The notes: generated by a model not told the origin, from the letters alone. 64,000 nucleotides of DNA from Catellatospora methionotrophica (GCF_011297335.1 NZ_JAAOTJ010000014.1:1-64000), one strand, 5' to 3'; counted from the first letter of the stretch, positions 31,729 through 40,041 are shown. Numbers and translations are program-made.

Positions 31729-33243
31729 GTGATGATCTTTCCGGTCGACGACGTCGTACAGGCGGCCGAGCCGCTGCCCACCGTGCCGCTGCGCGAGCTG
31801 TTCCCCGAGGCGATCGCCATCGGCGGGGACCCGGACCTGGCCGTGCTGGCCTCGAACGGCGTGCACCCGCTGCTGCGCGCCGTCGGCCAGGCGTTCGCCG
31901 AACACCGCCCCCTGGTGCTGTCCCCGGACGCGGTGTGGTTGACCATCACCCAGGGCCTCGCCCAGCACATCCGGCTGCACGCCGAGGAACTGCGGCCGCT
32001 GCTGGTGAACCACACCGGACGGCAGCGGCTGGAGATCACGCTCGACGGACCGGAACCGCAGGACGCCGACTCCTGGCGGTATCTGATCGCGCAGTACGCC
32101 AAGCTGCTCGACGCCGAGGTGTCCGACGCGGCCCTGTTCGCCTGCGACTTCACCACCAGCACCGATGTCGAGCGCACCGCCGCGCGGGTAGTGCTGCTGG
32201 ACGCGTATTCGGCGTACTTCAGCATCTGGTTGTTCGTTGGGTGCGGCATCCCCACGATCACGCTGACCGGCACCGAGCAGGACTGGCGCACCATCCGTTC
32301 CCGGATCGACGAGCTGCCCCGCTTCGGGCTGGGCGACTGGCACCGCTCGCTCGCGCCGATCGCCGACCAGTTCGTGCTGGCTGCCTGCGGGCAGGCCGAC
32401 CCGGCGTTCTGGCAGCGGATCTACAACCCCGCCGACGCGTACGGCGGTGCGGTCACCACCGGCTGGATCACGCGGCTGTACCCGTACCTGAACGAGCGCG
32501 GTGCCGCCGAGCAGCCGAATCCGCTGCTGGAGCTGCCGCTGGACGAGCCGCGTGACGTCACGGCCGTCGGCCGCCTGTACTCCGGGCCCGGCGTGCGGCC
32601 GTCAGACGTGCCCGCCACGCTGTCCCGGGTGGCGGTCAACGTCGCGGACCTGATGACGGGTCGGTTCCGCGAACGGGCGTTGCACGCAGGGGTCGTCGCC
32701 GTGGCGCAGGACCCGGGCGGCGCGCTGCGTCCGGTGGCCGGCTGGCACCTGGCCCAGGCCCGAGCCGACATCGACGACCTGCTGGACCGGATCGAACGCG
32801 AGCACGTCACCACCCCGGCGGACGGTCCGGACGGGCACGGTCCTGCCGAGGTCGTGGCGATATACCAGCGCGTGTCGACGGCGAGCCTGTTCGGCGGAGC
32901 CTGGCAGCTTGCCCCGTCCAGATGGCACCGCCAGGGGGACGTCGACGACCTCATCGTGACTCCGGTGTTCGACCTGCCCGGCGGACGCAGCATCTGCTGG
33001 GTCCGCCGCTGGCGGGGACAGGTGATTCACTGGGCGATCTGCCGCATCACCGAGGTGATCACCGACTGTGGCAACGGGATCAGCGTCCGCAACTTCACGT
33101 TCGACGACGACCCGGCAGAGGTCTGGCTGTACGGCACGAGCCTGGCGACGCTGCTCGAAGTCGCCCTCGACAACGACGGTGACATCGCGTCCCTGCGCAG
33201 CGGCCGCCTCACCGACCTGCTCCGCACCCCGCCGACCGTATAG
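31729..33243 (+). CDS. DUF4419 domain protein
   Basis: 504 aa. The N-terminal 330 residues match DUF4419: LVLSPDAVWLTITQGLAQHI, the CDFTTSTDVERTAARVVLLDAYSAYF segment and GCGIPTITLTGTEQDWR are family hallmarks. The C-terminal 170 residues are a less conserved domain with WRGQVIHWAICRITEVITDCG. DUF4419 proteins occur in bacteria and fungi and have no known activity. No signal peptide. The start is the GTG with TAGTGT six bases upstream, followed at once by an ATG; either could be used. It is 72 bp before the RBBP9-like hydrolase. Confidence 0.85.
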   Translation: MMIFPVDDVVQAAEPLPTVPLRELFPEAIAIGGDPDLAVLASNGVHPLLRAVGQAFAEHRPLVLSPDAVWLTITQGLAQHIRLHAEELRPLLVNHTGRQRLEITLDGPEPQDADSWRYLIAQYAKLLDAEVSDAALFACDFTTSTDVERTAARVVLLDAYSAYFSIWLFVGCGIPTITLTGTEQDWRTIRSRIDELPRFGLGDWHRSLAPIADQFVLAACGQADPAFWQRIYNPADAYGGAVTTGWITRLYPYLNERGAAEQPNPLLELPLDEPRDVTAVGRLYSGPGVRPSDVPATLSRVAVNVADLMTGRFRERALHAGVVAVAQDPGGALRPVAGWHLAQARADIDDLLDRIEREHVTTPADGPDGHGPAEVVAIYQRVSTASLFGGAWQLAPSRWHRQGDVDDLIVTPVFDLPGGRSICWVRRWRGQVIHWAICRITEVITDCGNGISVRNFTFDDDPAEVWLYGTSLATLLEVALDNDGDIASLRSGRLTDLLRTPPTV

Positions 33244-33303
33244 ATCGCAGCAGGGTTCCAGATCACCGGAAAAGCGGCTCGCAGCAGACGATCGACCAGA
33301 GGC

Positions 33304-33309
33304 TATGGT
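33304..33309 (+). promoter_or_regulatory. -10 element of leaderless RBBP9-like gene
   Basis: TATGGT, six bases before the ATG at 33316. Confidence 0.55.
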
Positions 33310-33315
33310 CGGCGG

Positions 33316-33846
33316 ATGGTCCGACATCTCCTGGTGCCCGGAAGGGGCATTCCCCGACCGGAGCACTGGCAGCGTCGCTGGGCCGACGCGAACCCGCAGT
33401 ACCGGTGGGCGCCCTACCCGCCCGGCCCGCCGTTCACGGTTCAGGAGCGGGTCGCCGCTTTGCACGAGGCCGTCATGGCCGACCCCGAACCCGCCGTACT
33501 GATCGCGCACAGCGCCGGGTGCATCACGTCGGTCACCTGGGCCGCCGGCCACGTCGGCCCGGTGCGCGCCGCGCTGCTGGTCACGCCGCCCTACATCGAC
33601 CCGCTATGGTCCCCGGACCGCCCCTCCGACTCCGTGTTCGGGACCGTGCCCCGCGAGCCGCTGCCGTTCCGCGCGATCCTGGTCGCCAGCCGCACCGATC
33701 CCTACACGACGTTCGCACAGTTCGAGCAGTACGCCGCCGACTGGGGCGCGGAGTTGTACGACGCGGGCGACGCCGGCCACATCGAGACGGCATCCGGCCA
33801 CGGCCCCTGGCCGGACGGTGAACGGCTCGTCGCCGCCCTCGGCTGA
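33316..33846 (+). CDS. RBBP9/YdeN-family serine hydrolase
   Basis: 176 aa. The nucleophile elbow is AHSAGC (GxSxG variant with Ala), and the conserved SRTDPYTTF block supplies the catalytic Asp and DAGHIETASGHGPW the catalytic His, as in RBBP9/YdeN hydrolases. PGRGIPRPEHWQRRW matches the family N-terminus. Small serine hydrolases of this group have few known substrates. Leaderless start: TATGGT six bases before the ATG. It precedes the VOC gene by 41 bp, with a separate predicted promoter. Confidence 0.85.
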   Translation: MVRHLLVPGRGIPRPEHWQRRWADANPQYRWAPYPPGPPFTVQERVAALHEAVMADPEPAVLIAHSAGCITSVTWAAGHVGPVRAALLVTPPYIDPLWSPDRPSDSVFGTVPREPLPFRAILVASRTDPYTTFAQFEQYAADWGAELYDAGDAGHIETASGHGPWPDGERLVAALG

Positions 33847-33875
33847 GCGGCGCGGCCGGTGCCGGTGTTCGGCGG

Positions 33876-33881
33876 TACGGT
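33876..33881 (+). promoter_or_regulatory. -10 element of leaderless VOC gene
   Basis: TACGGT, six bases before the ATG at 33888. Confidence 0.5.
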
Positions 33882-33887
33882 GCGCAC

Positions 33888-34271
33888 ATGTCGACACACT
33901 GGACACTGGGCTGCGACGCGGCCGACCCGCACCGGATCGCCGCGTTCTGGGCACTCGCGCTGGGTTATGTGGCCGAGCCCGGCTACGGCGACCCCGACGG
34001 CGCCTCGATCATCGACCCCGACGGCGTCGGACCCGCCATCGGCTTCCTGCGGGTGCCGGAAGGCAAGACGGCCAAGAACAGGATGCACATCGACGTCAGA
34101 CCGGCGGGGGAGCCGCCGTGGGACATGGCCGAGCGCGAGCGGCTCATCCGGGCCAAGACGGCCGAGCTGGTCGCCGCCGGTGCCACGCTCGTGCGCGAGG
34201 AGTTCTACGGCGACGACTTCGGGCACGTCGTGATGCTGGATCCTGAGGGCAACGAGTTCTGCGTGGCCTGA
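33888..34271 (+). CDS. VOC-family (glyoxalase-like) protein
   Basis: 127 aa. The sequence follows the glyoxalase-like pattern HWTLGCDAADPHRIAAFWALALGY, then IGFLRVPEGKTAKNRMHIDVRP and a C-terminal FGHVVMLDPEGNEFCVA strand, which is typical of actinobacterial VOC proteins with a metal-binding HxxE arrangement. Substrate unknown; members include antibiotic-binding and dioxygenase-like proteins. TACGGT lies six bases before the ATG, predicting a leaderless mRNA. It converges with the alpha/beta hydrolase gene, with 40 bp between stops. Confidence 0.85.
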   Translation: MSTHWTLGCDAADPHRIAAFWALALGYVAEPGYGDPDGASIIDPDGVGPAIGFLRVPEGKTAKNRMHIDVRPAGEPPWDMAERERLIRAKTAELVAAGATLVREEFYGDDFGHVVMLDPEGNEFCVA

Positions 34272-34311
34272 TCGCGTGCCGCGGTTGGTGTGATCACTGG
34301 CGGGTTCGGCG

Positions 34312-35199
34312 TCAGGCCACCGCCTCGGCGCGGTCGGCGAACGCGAGGGTCCGGTCGGTGACGAGTTCGGGGCTGTGCACCTGCAGGTCGTGCCCGGCGT
34401 CGGCGACGACCTCGACGTGCGCCTCGGGTACGAGTGCCCGGATGCGGTCGGCGACCTGCCCGGCGTCGTACATCTGGCTGCGCCCGCCGAGCAGCGCGAG
34501 CACGGGGACGGCGAGCCCGCGCAGTTCGTCGTCGGTCAGCGGGGGCGGGGTGGGCAGCCGCCGCCGGAAGCCGGCCGAGACGAGCGCCAGGCCCATCAGG
34601 TCGTCGTCGAGCAGGGTGGCGTTGCGCAGCCACCGTGCCGCGCGGTGGCGCAGCGGGCGCGGGGTGAGCCCGGCGAGCCCGCCGACGATCACCCAGGCGA
34701 GGAACCGTTTGGTGACCCGGCCGAACCCGGCCGGGTCCAGCAGCGTGATCGTGGCGGCGCGGCCGGGCGTGTGGAGCTGGTGCTGCAGCGCGGCCCAGCC
34801 ACCGTAGGAGCATCCGACCAGGTGCGCCCGGTCGACGTTCAGCGCGGCGAGCACCTCGTCGAGCCAGCGTGCCGTGTCGCGGCCGTCCGTGATGGGGGTG
34901 TCCTGGGTCGAGCAGCCGGGCTCGCCGACGGGGTCGATCGCGATGACCGGTCGCCTGCTGCCCCATCGGGTCACGTGCCGGTGCCAGCCGAGGGCGTTGC
35001 CGCCCGCGCCGGGCAGCAGCACGAACGGCACGCCGTCGGGCCGTCCGGTCCGGTAGGCGCGGGTGACGCCGAAGGAGGTGGGCACGTCGAGGCGATCGTG
35101 CTCGGCGGGCCAGACCCGGTCGAACGTGCGCTGGTAGGCCGCCAGGAACTTGGCGCGCGCGTTGTCGCTGGTGAATCCGCTGAGCCGGGTCTCTGTCAC
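34312..35199 (-). CDS. Alpha/beta hydrolase (esterase/lipase-like)
   Basis: 295 aa. The chain runs from the oxyanion region (FVLLPGAGGNALGW) through the elbow GCSYGGW and the Asp-containing PVLALLGGRSQMYD to the catalytic His in ADAGHDLQVHSPELV. It resembles alpha/beta hydrolases of the epoxide-hydrolase/haloperoxidase type, with no signal peptide. The start is the GTG at 35199, with GGAGG six bases upstream. It is divergent from a TetR gene, with a perfect 16-bp palindrome between the two starts, so the TetR protein probably represses it. Confidence 0.85.
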   Translation of the reverse strand: MTETRLSGFTSDNARAKFLAAYQRTFDRVWPAEHDRLDVPTSFGVTRAYRTGRPDGVPFVLLPGAGGNALGWHRHVTRWGSRRPVIAIDPVGEPGCSTQDTPITDGRDTARWLDEVLAALNVDRAHLVGCSYGGWAALQHQLHTPGRAATITLLDPAGFGRVTKRFLAWVIVGGLAGLTPRPLRHRAARWLRNATLLDDDLMGLALVSAGFRRRLPTPPPLTDDELRGLAVPVLALLGGRSQMYDAGQVADRIRALVPEAHVEVVADAGHDLQVHSPELVTDRTLAFADRAEAVA

Positions 35200-35226
35200 G
35201 TGCTGCCTCCGATCGCCACGATTTTG

Positions 35227-35242
35227 TGATACGACCGTATCA
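35227..35242. promoter_or_regulatory. 16-bp perfect palindrome, probable TetR operator
   Basis: TGATACG-AC-CGTATCA between the divergent alpha/beta hydrolase and TetR genes. The right arm overlaps TATCAT (35238-35243), a candidate -10 of the TetR gene. Confidence 0.7.
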
Positions 35243-35296
35243 TCAAACCGACAGTGCATGATAGGCCGACCGGACAGGCCCGACGGACGGAGCACC

Positions 35297-35935
35297 GTGC
35301 CCAAGCGCGTGGACCACGACCTGCGGCGTCGTGAGATCGGCGAGGCCCTGCTGAGGATCGCCAGCACCAGGGGCCTGCAGGCGGCGAGCATGCGCGAGGT
35401 CGCCACCGAGGCGGGCGTATCCCTGCGCCTGGTCCAGTACTACTTCCACACCAAGCAGGAACTGCTGCTCGGCGCGCTCGCCTACCTCGGCGAACAGCTG
35501 TCCGCGCGGGTGGAGGAGCACATCCGCGCCCTGGGCCTGCCGCCCAGCCCGCGCAGCCTCGTCTACGGCACGCTCACCGCGATCCTGCCGACCGACCCGG
35601 AGAGCCGCAGGCTGACCAGGACCTACGCCGCGTACTACGCCCTGGTGCTGGCCGAGCCCGAACTCGCCGCCGACCATGGCACGGCCTATCCCGACCTGCT
35701 GGAACGCTTCCTCACCACGCAACTGCGTACCGCCCAGCAAGCCGGCCAGGTCGATCCGGACCTGGACGCCCCCACGGTCGCGGCAGGGCTGCTGGCCCTG
35801 ACCAACGGCCTCGGTTCGAGCGTGCTCGGCGGCCAGCGCGACGGCGACGCCGCGCTCGCGATCCTCACCTACCACCTGGACCGCCTGTTCGCCCACGGCA
35901 CGGGCGGGATGGCATCCGATAACGTGGCCGCGTGA
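35297..35935 (+). CDS. TetR-family transcriptional regulator
   Basis: 212 aa from the GTG at 35297 (GGAG just before); the ATG at 35258 is the alternative. The HTH is residues about 15-60 (GLQAASMREVATEAGVSLRLVQYYFHTKQELL), a typical TetR domain, followed by a TetR_C_6-like helical ligand domain. It probably binds the 16-bp palindrome upstream, controlling itself and the divergent hydrolase. Its stop overlaps the arginase start by four bases, so the arginase is co-translated. Confidence 0.9.
   Translation: MPKRVDHDLRRREIGEALLRIASTRGLQAASMREVATEAGVSLRLVQYYFHTKQELLLGALAYLGEQLSARVEEHIRALGLPPSPRSLVYGTLTAILPTDPESRRLTRTYAAYYALVLAEPELAADHGTAYPDLLERFLTTQLRTAQQAGQVDPDLDAPTVAAGLLALTNGLGSSVLGGQRDGDAALAILTYHLDRLFAHGTGGMASDNVAA
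35920..35925 (+). promoter_or_regulatory. -10 element inside TetR gene for the arginase gene
   Basis: TAACGT, six bases before the GTG at 35932. It lies within the last codons of the TetR gene and may give a separate leaderless arginase transcript. Confidence 0.35.
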
Positions 35936-36687
35936 CGATCATCTTCGTGCCGTACCACCTCGACGAACGACTACCCGATCACGACTTCCCGCTGCCGGAC
36001 GGCCACCCCGTGCGTACCGTGACGGAGCAGCTGCCCGACGGGGACGTCTGGGCCCGGCTCGGCCACCTCTACGAGCCGGTGGCCCGGCAGGTCGCCGACT
36101 GCGTGCAGACCGGTGAGATCCCGACGGTCGTGTCCGGCGACTGCACCGTGTCGCTGGGCACCATGGCGGGCCTGCAACAGGCCGGAGTGGACGCGGGCAT
36201 CGTCTGGTTCGACGCGCACGGCGACGTGCAGACGCTGGAGACGACAACGTCGGGCTACGTCGGCGGTATGCCCCTGCGGATCCTCGTCGGCTACCGGCCC
36301 GAGCTGATCTCGCAGCGGCTGGGCCTGCGGCCGCTGGCCGAGGACCGGGCGCTGCTCGTCGACGCCCGCGACCTGGACCCGCCGGAGGCCGCATACCTCG
36401 CCACCTCGGCCGTACGCCGATGCGGCGTCGACGACCTGGACGAGTCGATGCTGCCGCCCGGCCCACTGGTCCTGCACCTGGACCTCGACGTGATCGACGC
36501 GGCGGAACTGCCGGACCTGCGCTTCCCCGTGCCCGGAGGCCCCACGGCGGCCGGGGTGCTCGCGGCGGCGCGGCGGGTTCTGGACACGGGCCGGGTGGCC
36601 GCCGTCGATCTCGCCTGCACCTGGTATCCCGGCCGCCCCGACCCGGCCGGGGTTCGCGCCAGTCTGCTGGCGGCGCTGACCGTGTGA
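35932..36687 (+). CDS. Arginase-family ureohydrolase, variant metal site
   Basis: 251 aa. Two of the three arginase metal-site blocks are intact: DAHGD (WFDAHGDVQ) and DLDVID. The first block reads SGDCTVSLG instead of GGDHS, so the usual His ligand is a Cys. That substitution is seen in a subset of actinobacterial members, whose substrate is not known; it may change metal preference or activity. No signal peptide. It overlaps the TetR stop by GTGA and is probably co-transcribed with it, with a possible second internal promoter. Confidence 0.82.
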   Translation: MTIIFVPYHLDERLPDHDFPLPDGHPVRTVTEQLPDGDVWARLGHLYEPVARQVADCVQTGEIPTVVSGDCTVSLGTMAGLQQAGVDAGIVWFDAHGDVQTLETTTSGYVGGMPLRILVGYRPELISQRLGLRPLAEDRALLVDARDLDPPEAAYLATSAVRRCGVDDLDESMLPPGPLVLHLDLDVIDAAELPDLRFPVPGGPTAAGVLAAARRVLDTGRVAAVDLACTWYPGRPDPAGVRASLLAALTV

Positions 36688-36748
36688 TCAAGGCGTCTGG
36701 TCCGGGGCCGGCTTTGGGGCTCAGCCCGAGAGACGGTCCCGGACCGGT

Positions 36749-37834
36749 TCACCTACCCGCGGCCGCCGGTCGTGCCGCCATCACGCTGGTCGTCGCGTGG
36801 CGGCGCCGCCACGCCGCGCGGACGACCACGGCGACGCAGCCGGCGAAGCCGACCGCGATCACCGTCGCTGCGACCGGGTTGACGGCCTGGTTAGCCAGCG
36901 GATAGAGGAGGTCGGCGGCCAGCAGCACACCCTCGGTGTCGGGCACCATGCTCATCACGTTGTCGAGCGTGTTCGCGAAGCAGGCGAACAGGGCGGGCAG
37001 GCCGAACGCCAGGAGCAGCAGCCGGTCCCGGTTCGAGACGCGGGTACAGTGGCGGGTCAACGCGGCCAGCACGGGCCACGCTGCGAGCAGTCCGATGACG
37101 ACCCCGGCGACCGCGGCGGCGGTCACGCCCTCGGGCTCGACGGGGAAGAGCTCCACGCTCACCACCGAACTCAGGCCGACGGTGCGGGCCTCCTGCATAC
37201 GCAGCAGCAGCCCGTCCCGGTCGGCCCAGAATACGACGCAGCCGCAGTAGGGCGACCTGGTGATCGGGCCGACCTGCCAGCCATCAGCCCGCAGGCGAGG
37301 GAGCGCGCCTTTCATGACACCGCCCGGCACGAAGGTCGTCGGATAGGAGCGGTGCTGGCCGGACGGCACCGGCTTCCCTCCGGGCAGCGTCTCGCGGTCG
37401 AGGTCCCAGAACAGGCCGGTGGACGTGTAGCCACGTGCGAAGTCGAGTGGCTCGCCGCTGTCGAAGGAGACCCGCTCGGCCGGCCGGCCGACGAGCCCGT
37501 CGGCGAGCGCGGCGAGCCCGGGATCGCTGACGTCGACCGAGCTGGCCGAGGGCAGCCAGGCGACGTACGCGCCCGCACTGCCGAGCACCACCGCGAACCA
37601 CAGTGCGGCGACGCCGGTCGCGATCTTCGCGGCCCAGCCGGGCGGGACGAGGCGAAACCGCAGCCCCGACAGGATCAGGTGGACGGTGTCGCCGCGCGTC
37701 GGGCGATCCTGGCCCGGCCTGGCCGCGTCCAGCAGCGTGGTGAGCATCTCCAGCCCGCGTTCGCGCCGGTAGTAGCGCGGGTACGCCCACAGCAGGCGGC
37801 GGTAGCAGCGTTCGAGCCGGTCCTGCTCAGCCAT
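36749..37834 (-). CDS. PadR-linked membrane protein (HAAS-like N-terminus)
   Basis: 361 aa from the ATG at 37834. Residues about 1-60 (RLERCYRRLLWAYPRYYRRERGLEMLTTLLD) resemble the HAAS/permease-prefix segment found on proteins encoded after PadR regulators. Helices lie at about 68-90, 255-275, 285-305 and 325-345. The middle is an extracytoplasmic region of about 160 residues with SPYCGCVVFWADRDG, whose Cys pair may form a disulphide. It overlaps the PadR stop by eight bases, so it is co-translated. The role is probably sensing or transport; unproven. Confidence 0.78.
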   Translation of the reverse strand: MAEQDRLERCYRRLLWAYPRYYRRERGLEMLTTLLDAARPGQDRPTRGDTVHLILSGLRFRLVPPGWAAKIATGVAALWFAVVLGSAGAYVAWLPSASSVDVSDPGLAALADGLVGRPAERVSFDSGEPLDFARGYTSTGLFWDLDRETLPGGKPVPSGQHRSYPTTFVPGGVMKGALPRLRADGWQVGPITRSPYCGCVVFWADRDGLLLRMQEARTVGLSSVVSVELFPVEPEGVTAAAVAGVVIGLLAAWPVLAALTRHCTRVSNRDRLLLLAFGLPALFACFANTLDNVMSMVPDTEGVLLAADLLYPLANQAVNPVAATVIAVGFAGCVAVVVRAAWRRRHATTSVMAARPAAAGR

Positions 37835-38168
37835 GCTGCACCGCCACGCCGAAGCCGAACGCCTCCCGCAGGCGGGCCGACGCGACGGTCGCGTCGGAGC
37901 GCATGCGCTCGACCGCGGCCTCCAGTGCGGCCCGTCCGTCGTCGGACAGGACGTAGTAGCGGCGCAGTCGCCCGGCCACGGCCTCCTCACGGTCCACGGC
38001 GATCAGCCCGGTGGCGGTGAGCCGGTCCAGGGCGGCGTACAGCGTGCCCGCCTTGAGCGTGACCCGGCCGCTGGACAGCTGCTCGACGGCCTGCATGACG
38101 CCGTATCCGTGCAACGGGGTGCGGACGAGCGCGGTCAGGATGAAGAACGTGGGTTCCTGCATGGACAT
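37827..38168 (-). CDS. PadR-family transcriptional regulator
   Basis: 113 aa. The winged HTH is typical: PTFFILTALVRTPLHGYGVM, then LKAGTLYAALDRLTATGLI and the wing GRLRRYYVLSDDGRAAL. A full promoter (TTGACT-N16-TATATT) ends six bases before the ATG at 38168 with no Shine-Dalgarno, so the mRNA is leaderless. The spacer holds a CTGT-N8-ACAG dyad that matches the PadR operator shape, so it should repress itself and its partner. The promoter-operator pair is among the clearest regulatory predictions in this window. Confidence 0.92.
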   Translation of the reverse strand: MSMQEPTFFILTALVRTPLHGYGVMQAVEQLSSGRVTLKAGTLYAALDRLTATGLIAVDREEAVAGRLRRYYVLSDDGRAALEAAVERMRSDATVASARLREAFGFGVAVQHG

Positions 38169-38174
38169 GACTGC

Positions 38175-38202
38175 AATATAGACTGTCTGTATATACAGTC
38201 AA
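38175..38202 (-). promoter_or_regulatory. Leaderless promoter of padR operon
   Basis: Read leftward: TTGACT (38202-38197), 16-bp spacer, TATATT (38180-38175), six bases, then the ATG at 38168. Confidence 0.8.
38181..38200. promoter_or_regulatory. PadR-type operator between -35 and -10
   Basis: GACTGT-N8-ACAGTC (38181-38200), containing the perfect inner palindrome CTGTATATACAG (38187-38198). CTGT-N8-ACAG has the same spacing as the classical PadR ATGT-N8-ACAT site. Confidence 0.75.
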
Positions 38203-38211
38203 TCTGTGTAG

Positions 38212-39168
38212 TCAGTGGGTTCGTGCCACCGAGCGGGGCAGGTCCGCACGGTCCGGTTCGGGCAGCCAGTCGACGGCCGGGTCGAACCGGACGGTGCCCG
38301 GCCCCGGCAGCACCTTGAGCAGCCGGGGGAGCAGCGGGTGCGGGTTGCCCGCCCGCCAGATCACCGACCACGGCAGATACGGCGTCGGGCGCAGCGGGAT
38401 CCGCACCACGTCGCCGGGCAACTGCCACCACGCGCCCAGCGGCGTGACCCGGTGCGGATGGCGGCGCAGGTCGGCGATCGTATGCTCGACCCCGAGGTTG
38501 AGCGCCGTCCCCGTGATCGGCACGTCCAGGGCCGCCGCGTACGCGCGCAGCAGCCCCGTCAGCTCCGGCGGCCGGTCCTCGAACGGGATCCACAGCCCGT
38601 ACCCGCGCAGCTCGTCCGCCCCGACCACGGCGGCGTCGGCGAGCGGGTGCCCGGCCAGCACCCCGACCGCGATCGGCTCCAGGCACACCAGCCGCCGCCG
38701 CAGCCCGTCCAGCCACGGCCGGCCCAGGTCGTGCGGCCGCCCCCACGCGACGTCGAGGTCGCCACGGGCCACCGCGTCCAGCGCCGAGCCGAGGCTGCGC
38801 CGCATGCTCAGCTCCAGCAGCAGCTCCGGGTGGGCCGACACGAGCTCCCCGAGCAGGCTCAGCGGCCGGTGCACCGGCCCCCACACGTCGACCTTGAGCG
38901 GCAGCGGCTCGCCGCGCACCGACCGGGCCGCCGTCGCGGCGAGCACCAGCAGCTCCCGCGCGTGCGGCAGGAACCGCTCTCCCGCGGCGGTCAGCTCGAC
39001 GGGGCCGCGGCCGCGTACGAACAGGGTGACGCCGAGGGTCTCCTCCAGCCGCCGCACCCGTTTGGACAGTGCCTGCTGGGTCAGGTACAGCGCGGCGGCG
39101 GTGCGGCCGAAGTGCAGCTCGTCGGCGGCGCGCACGAACGCCCGAACCTGTGCCAGATCGAGATCCAC
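38212..39168 (-). CDS. LysR-family transcriptional regulator
   Basis: 318 aa from the GTG at 39168. The N-terminal HTH (LDLAQVRAFVRAADELHFGRTAAALYLTQQALSKRVRRLEETLG) and the substrate-binding domain from about residue 90 are typical. It is divergent from an alpha/beta hydrolase gene, the usual arrangement for LysR activators. A 17-bp inverted repeat and a third half-site lie between them. Its stop is 43 bp upstream of the padR start. Co-inducer unknown. Confidence 0.9.
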   Translation of the reverse strand: MDLDLAQVRAFVRAADELHFGRTAAALYLTQQALSKRVRRLEETLGVTLFVRGRGPVELTAAGERFLPHARELLVLAATAARSVRGEPLPLKVDVWGPVHRPLSLLGELVSAHPELLLELSMRRSLGSALDAVARGDLDVAWGRPHDLGRPWLDGLRRRLVCLEPIAVGVLAGHPLADAAVVGADELRGYGLWIPFEDRPPELTGLLRAYAAALDVPITGTALNLGVEHTIADLRRHPHRVTPLGAWWQLPGDVVRIPLRPTPYLPWSVIWRAGNPHPLLPRLLKVLPGPGTVRFDPAVDWLPEPDRADLPRSVARTH

Positions 39169-39185
39169 AGCGCACAGCCTGGCCT

Positions 39186-39223
39186 GACAACCAACGGTTG
39201 TCCAATAGATCAGCACGGTTGTT
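39186..39223. promoter_or_regulatory. LysR-type binding region
   Basis: Inverted repeat GACAACC-AAC-GGTTGTC (39186-39202) plus a further half-site GGTTGTTC (39217-39224), so ACGGTTGT occurs twice, 21 bp apart. This is the recognition-plus-activation layout used by LysR regulators. Confidence 0.6.
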
Positions 39224-39258
39224 CGACGCTGGGCCGCAAGGAGGCTTGACTGGGGGAC

Positions 39259-40041
39259 ATGACACTCAGAGGAACCGCGGCCGGAGTGCCGTACGTCGCC
39301 CTGCCGCCCACCGACCCGACCCCGGACTCGCCGCTGGTCGTGGCATGGCACCTGCTCGACCCGCCGCGCAGCGAGGCCGCCATGGCCGCCGCCCTGCCCC
39401 TGAACGGCCTCAACGCCTGGCGGGTGTATCTGGGCCTGCCGATGACCGGCGACCGGATGGTGCCCGGCGGCCCCGAGGAGCTGATGAAGCTCGTCATGGA
39501 GGACGCGGTGCTCAACCTGTTCGAGCCGCTGACCCGCCAGGCGGTCGCGGAGTTCCCGGCCGTGCTGGCCGAGCTGCGCTCGGTGCTGGCCGTACACGGC
39601 CCGCTCAGCCTGCTGGGCGGCTCGATCGGGTCGATGACGGCGCTGCGCCTGCTGACCGAGACGACCGTTGAAGTCGACCGGGTCGCGCTGGTCAGCCCTG
39701 CGGTCCAGTTGTCAGCACTGGTCGACGCGAACTCCCGGATGTTCGGCACGCCGTACGTGTGGACCGACGAGAGCCGTGCCGTGGCCGACCGGCTGGACTT
39801 CGTGGCCCGCGCCGGTGAGATCGAGCGGCCGCTGCTGATGGTGATCGGTGACGAGGACGGCCGGGACGGCTTCCGCGACCCCGCGGAGCGGCTGTGGGCG
39901 GCGCTGCCGGAAGGATCGTCGCTGGTCGCGATCCCTGGCATGGGACACGCCCTGGCCGAGGAACCCGGCGTCGAGGCGGCCCCGCAGACCGCGAACGCCG
40001 CGCGGGTCGACGCGATCGTCACCGACTGGCTGTCGCGTTAG
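39259..40041 (+). CDS. Alpha/beta hydrolase controlled by divergent LysR
   Basis: 260 aa. The elbow is GGSIGSM (Ser as nucleophile), with LMVIGDEDGRDGFRDPAERL supplying the Asp region and IPGMGHALAEEPG the His. No signal peptide. The start is the ATG with GGGGGAC before it. The LysR-type boxes upstream suggest activation by a small metabolite. Substrate unknown; the family includes dienelactone-hydrolase-like and peptidase enzymes. Confidence 0.85.
   Translation: MTLRGTAAGVPYVALPPTDPTPDSPLVVAWHLLDPPRSEAAMAAALPLNGLNAWRVYLGLPMTGDRMVPGGPEELMKLVMEDAVLNLFEPLTRQAVAEFPAVLAELRSVLAVHGPLSLLGGSIGSMTALRLLTETTVEVDRVALVSPAVQLSALVDANSRMFGTPYVWTDESRAVADRLDFVARAGEIERPLLMVIGDEDGRDGFRDPAERLWAALPEGSSLVAIPGMGHALAEEPGVEAAPQTANAARVDAIVTDWLSR

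Noticed and set aside
36688-36748. Terminator after the arginase gene
   Set aside because: Only a GGGCT/AGCCC stem of five pairs is visible, too short to call with confidence.
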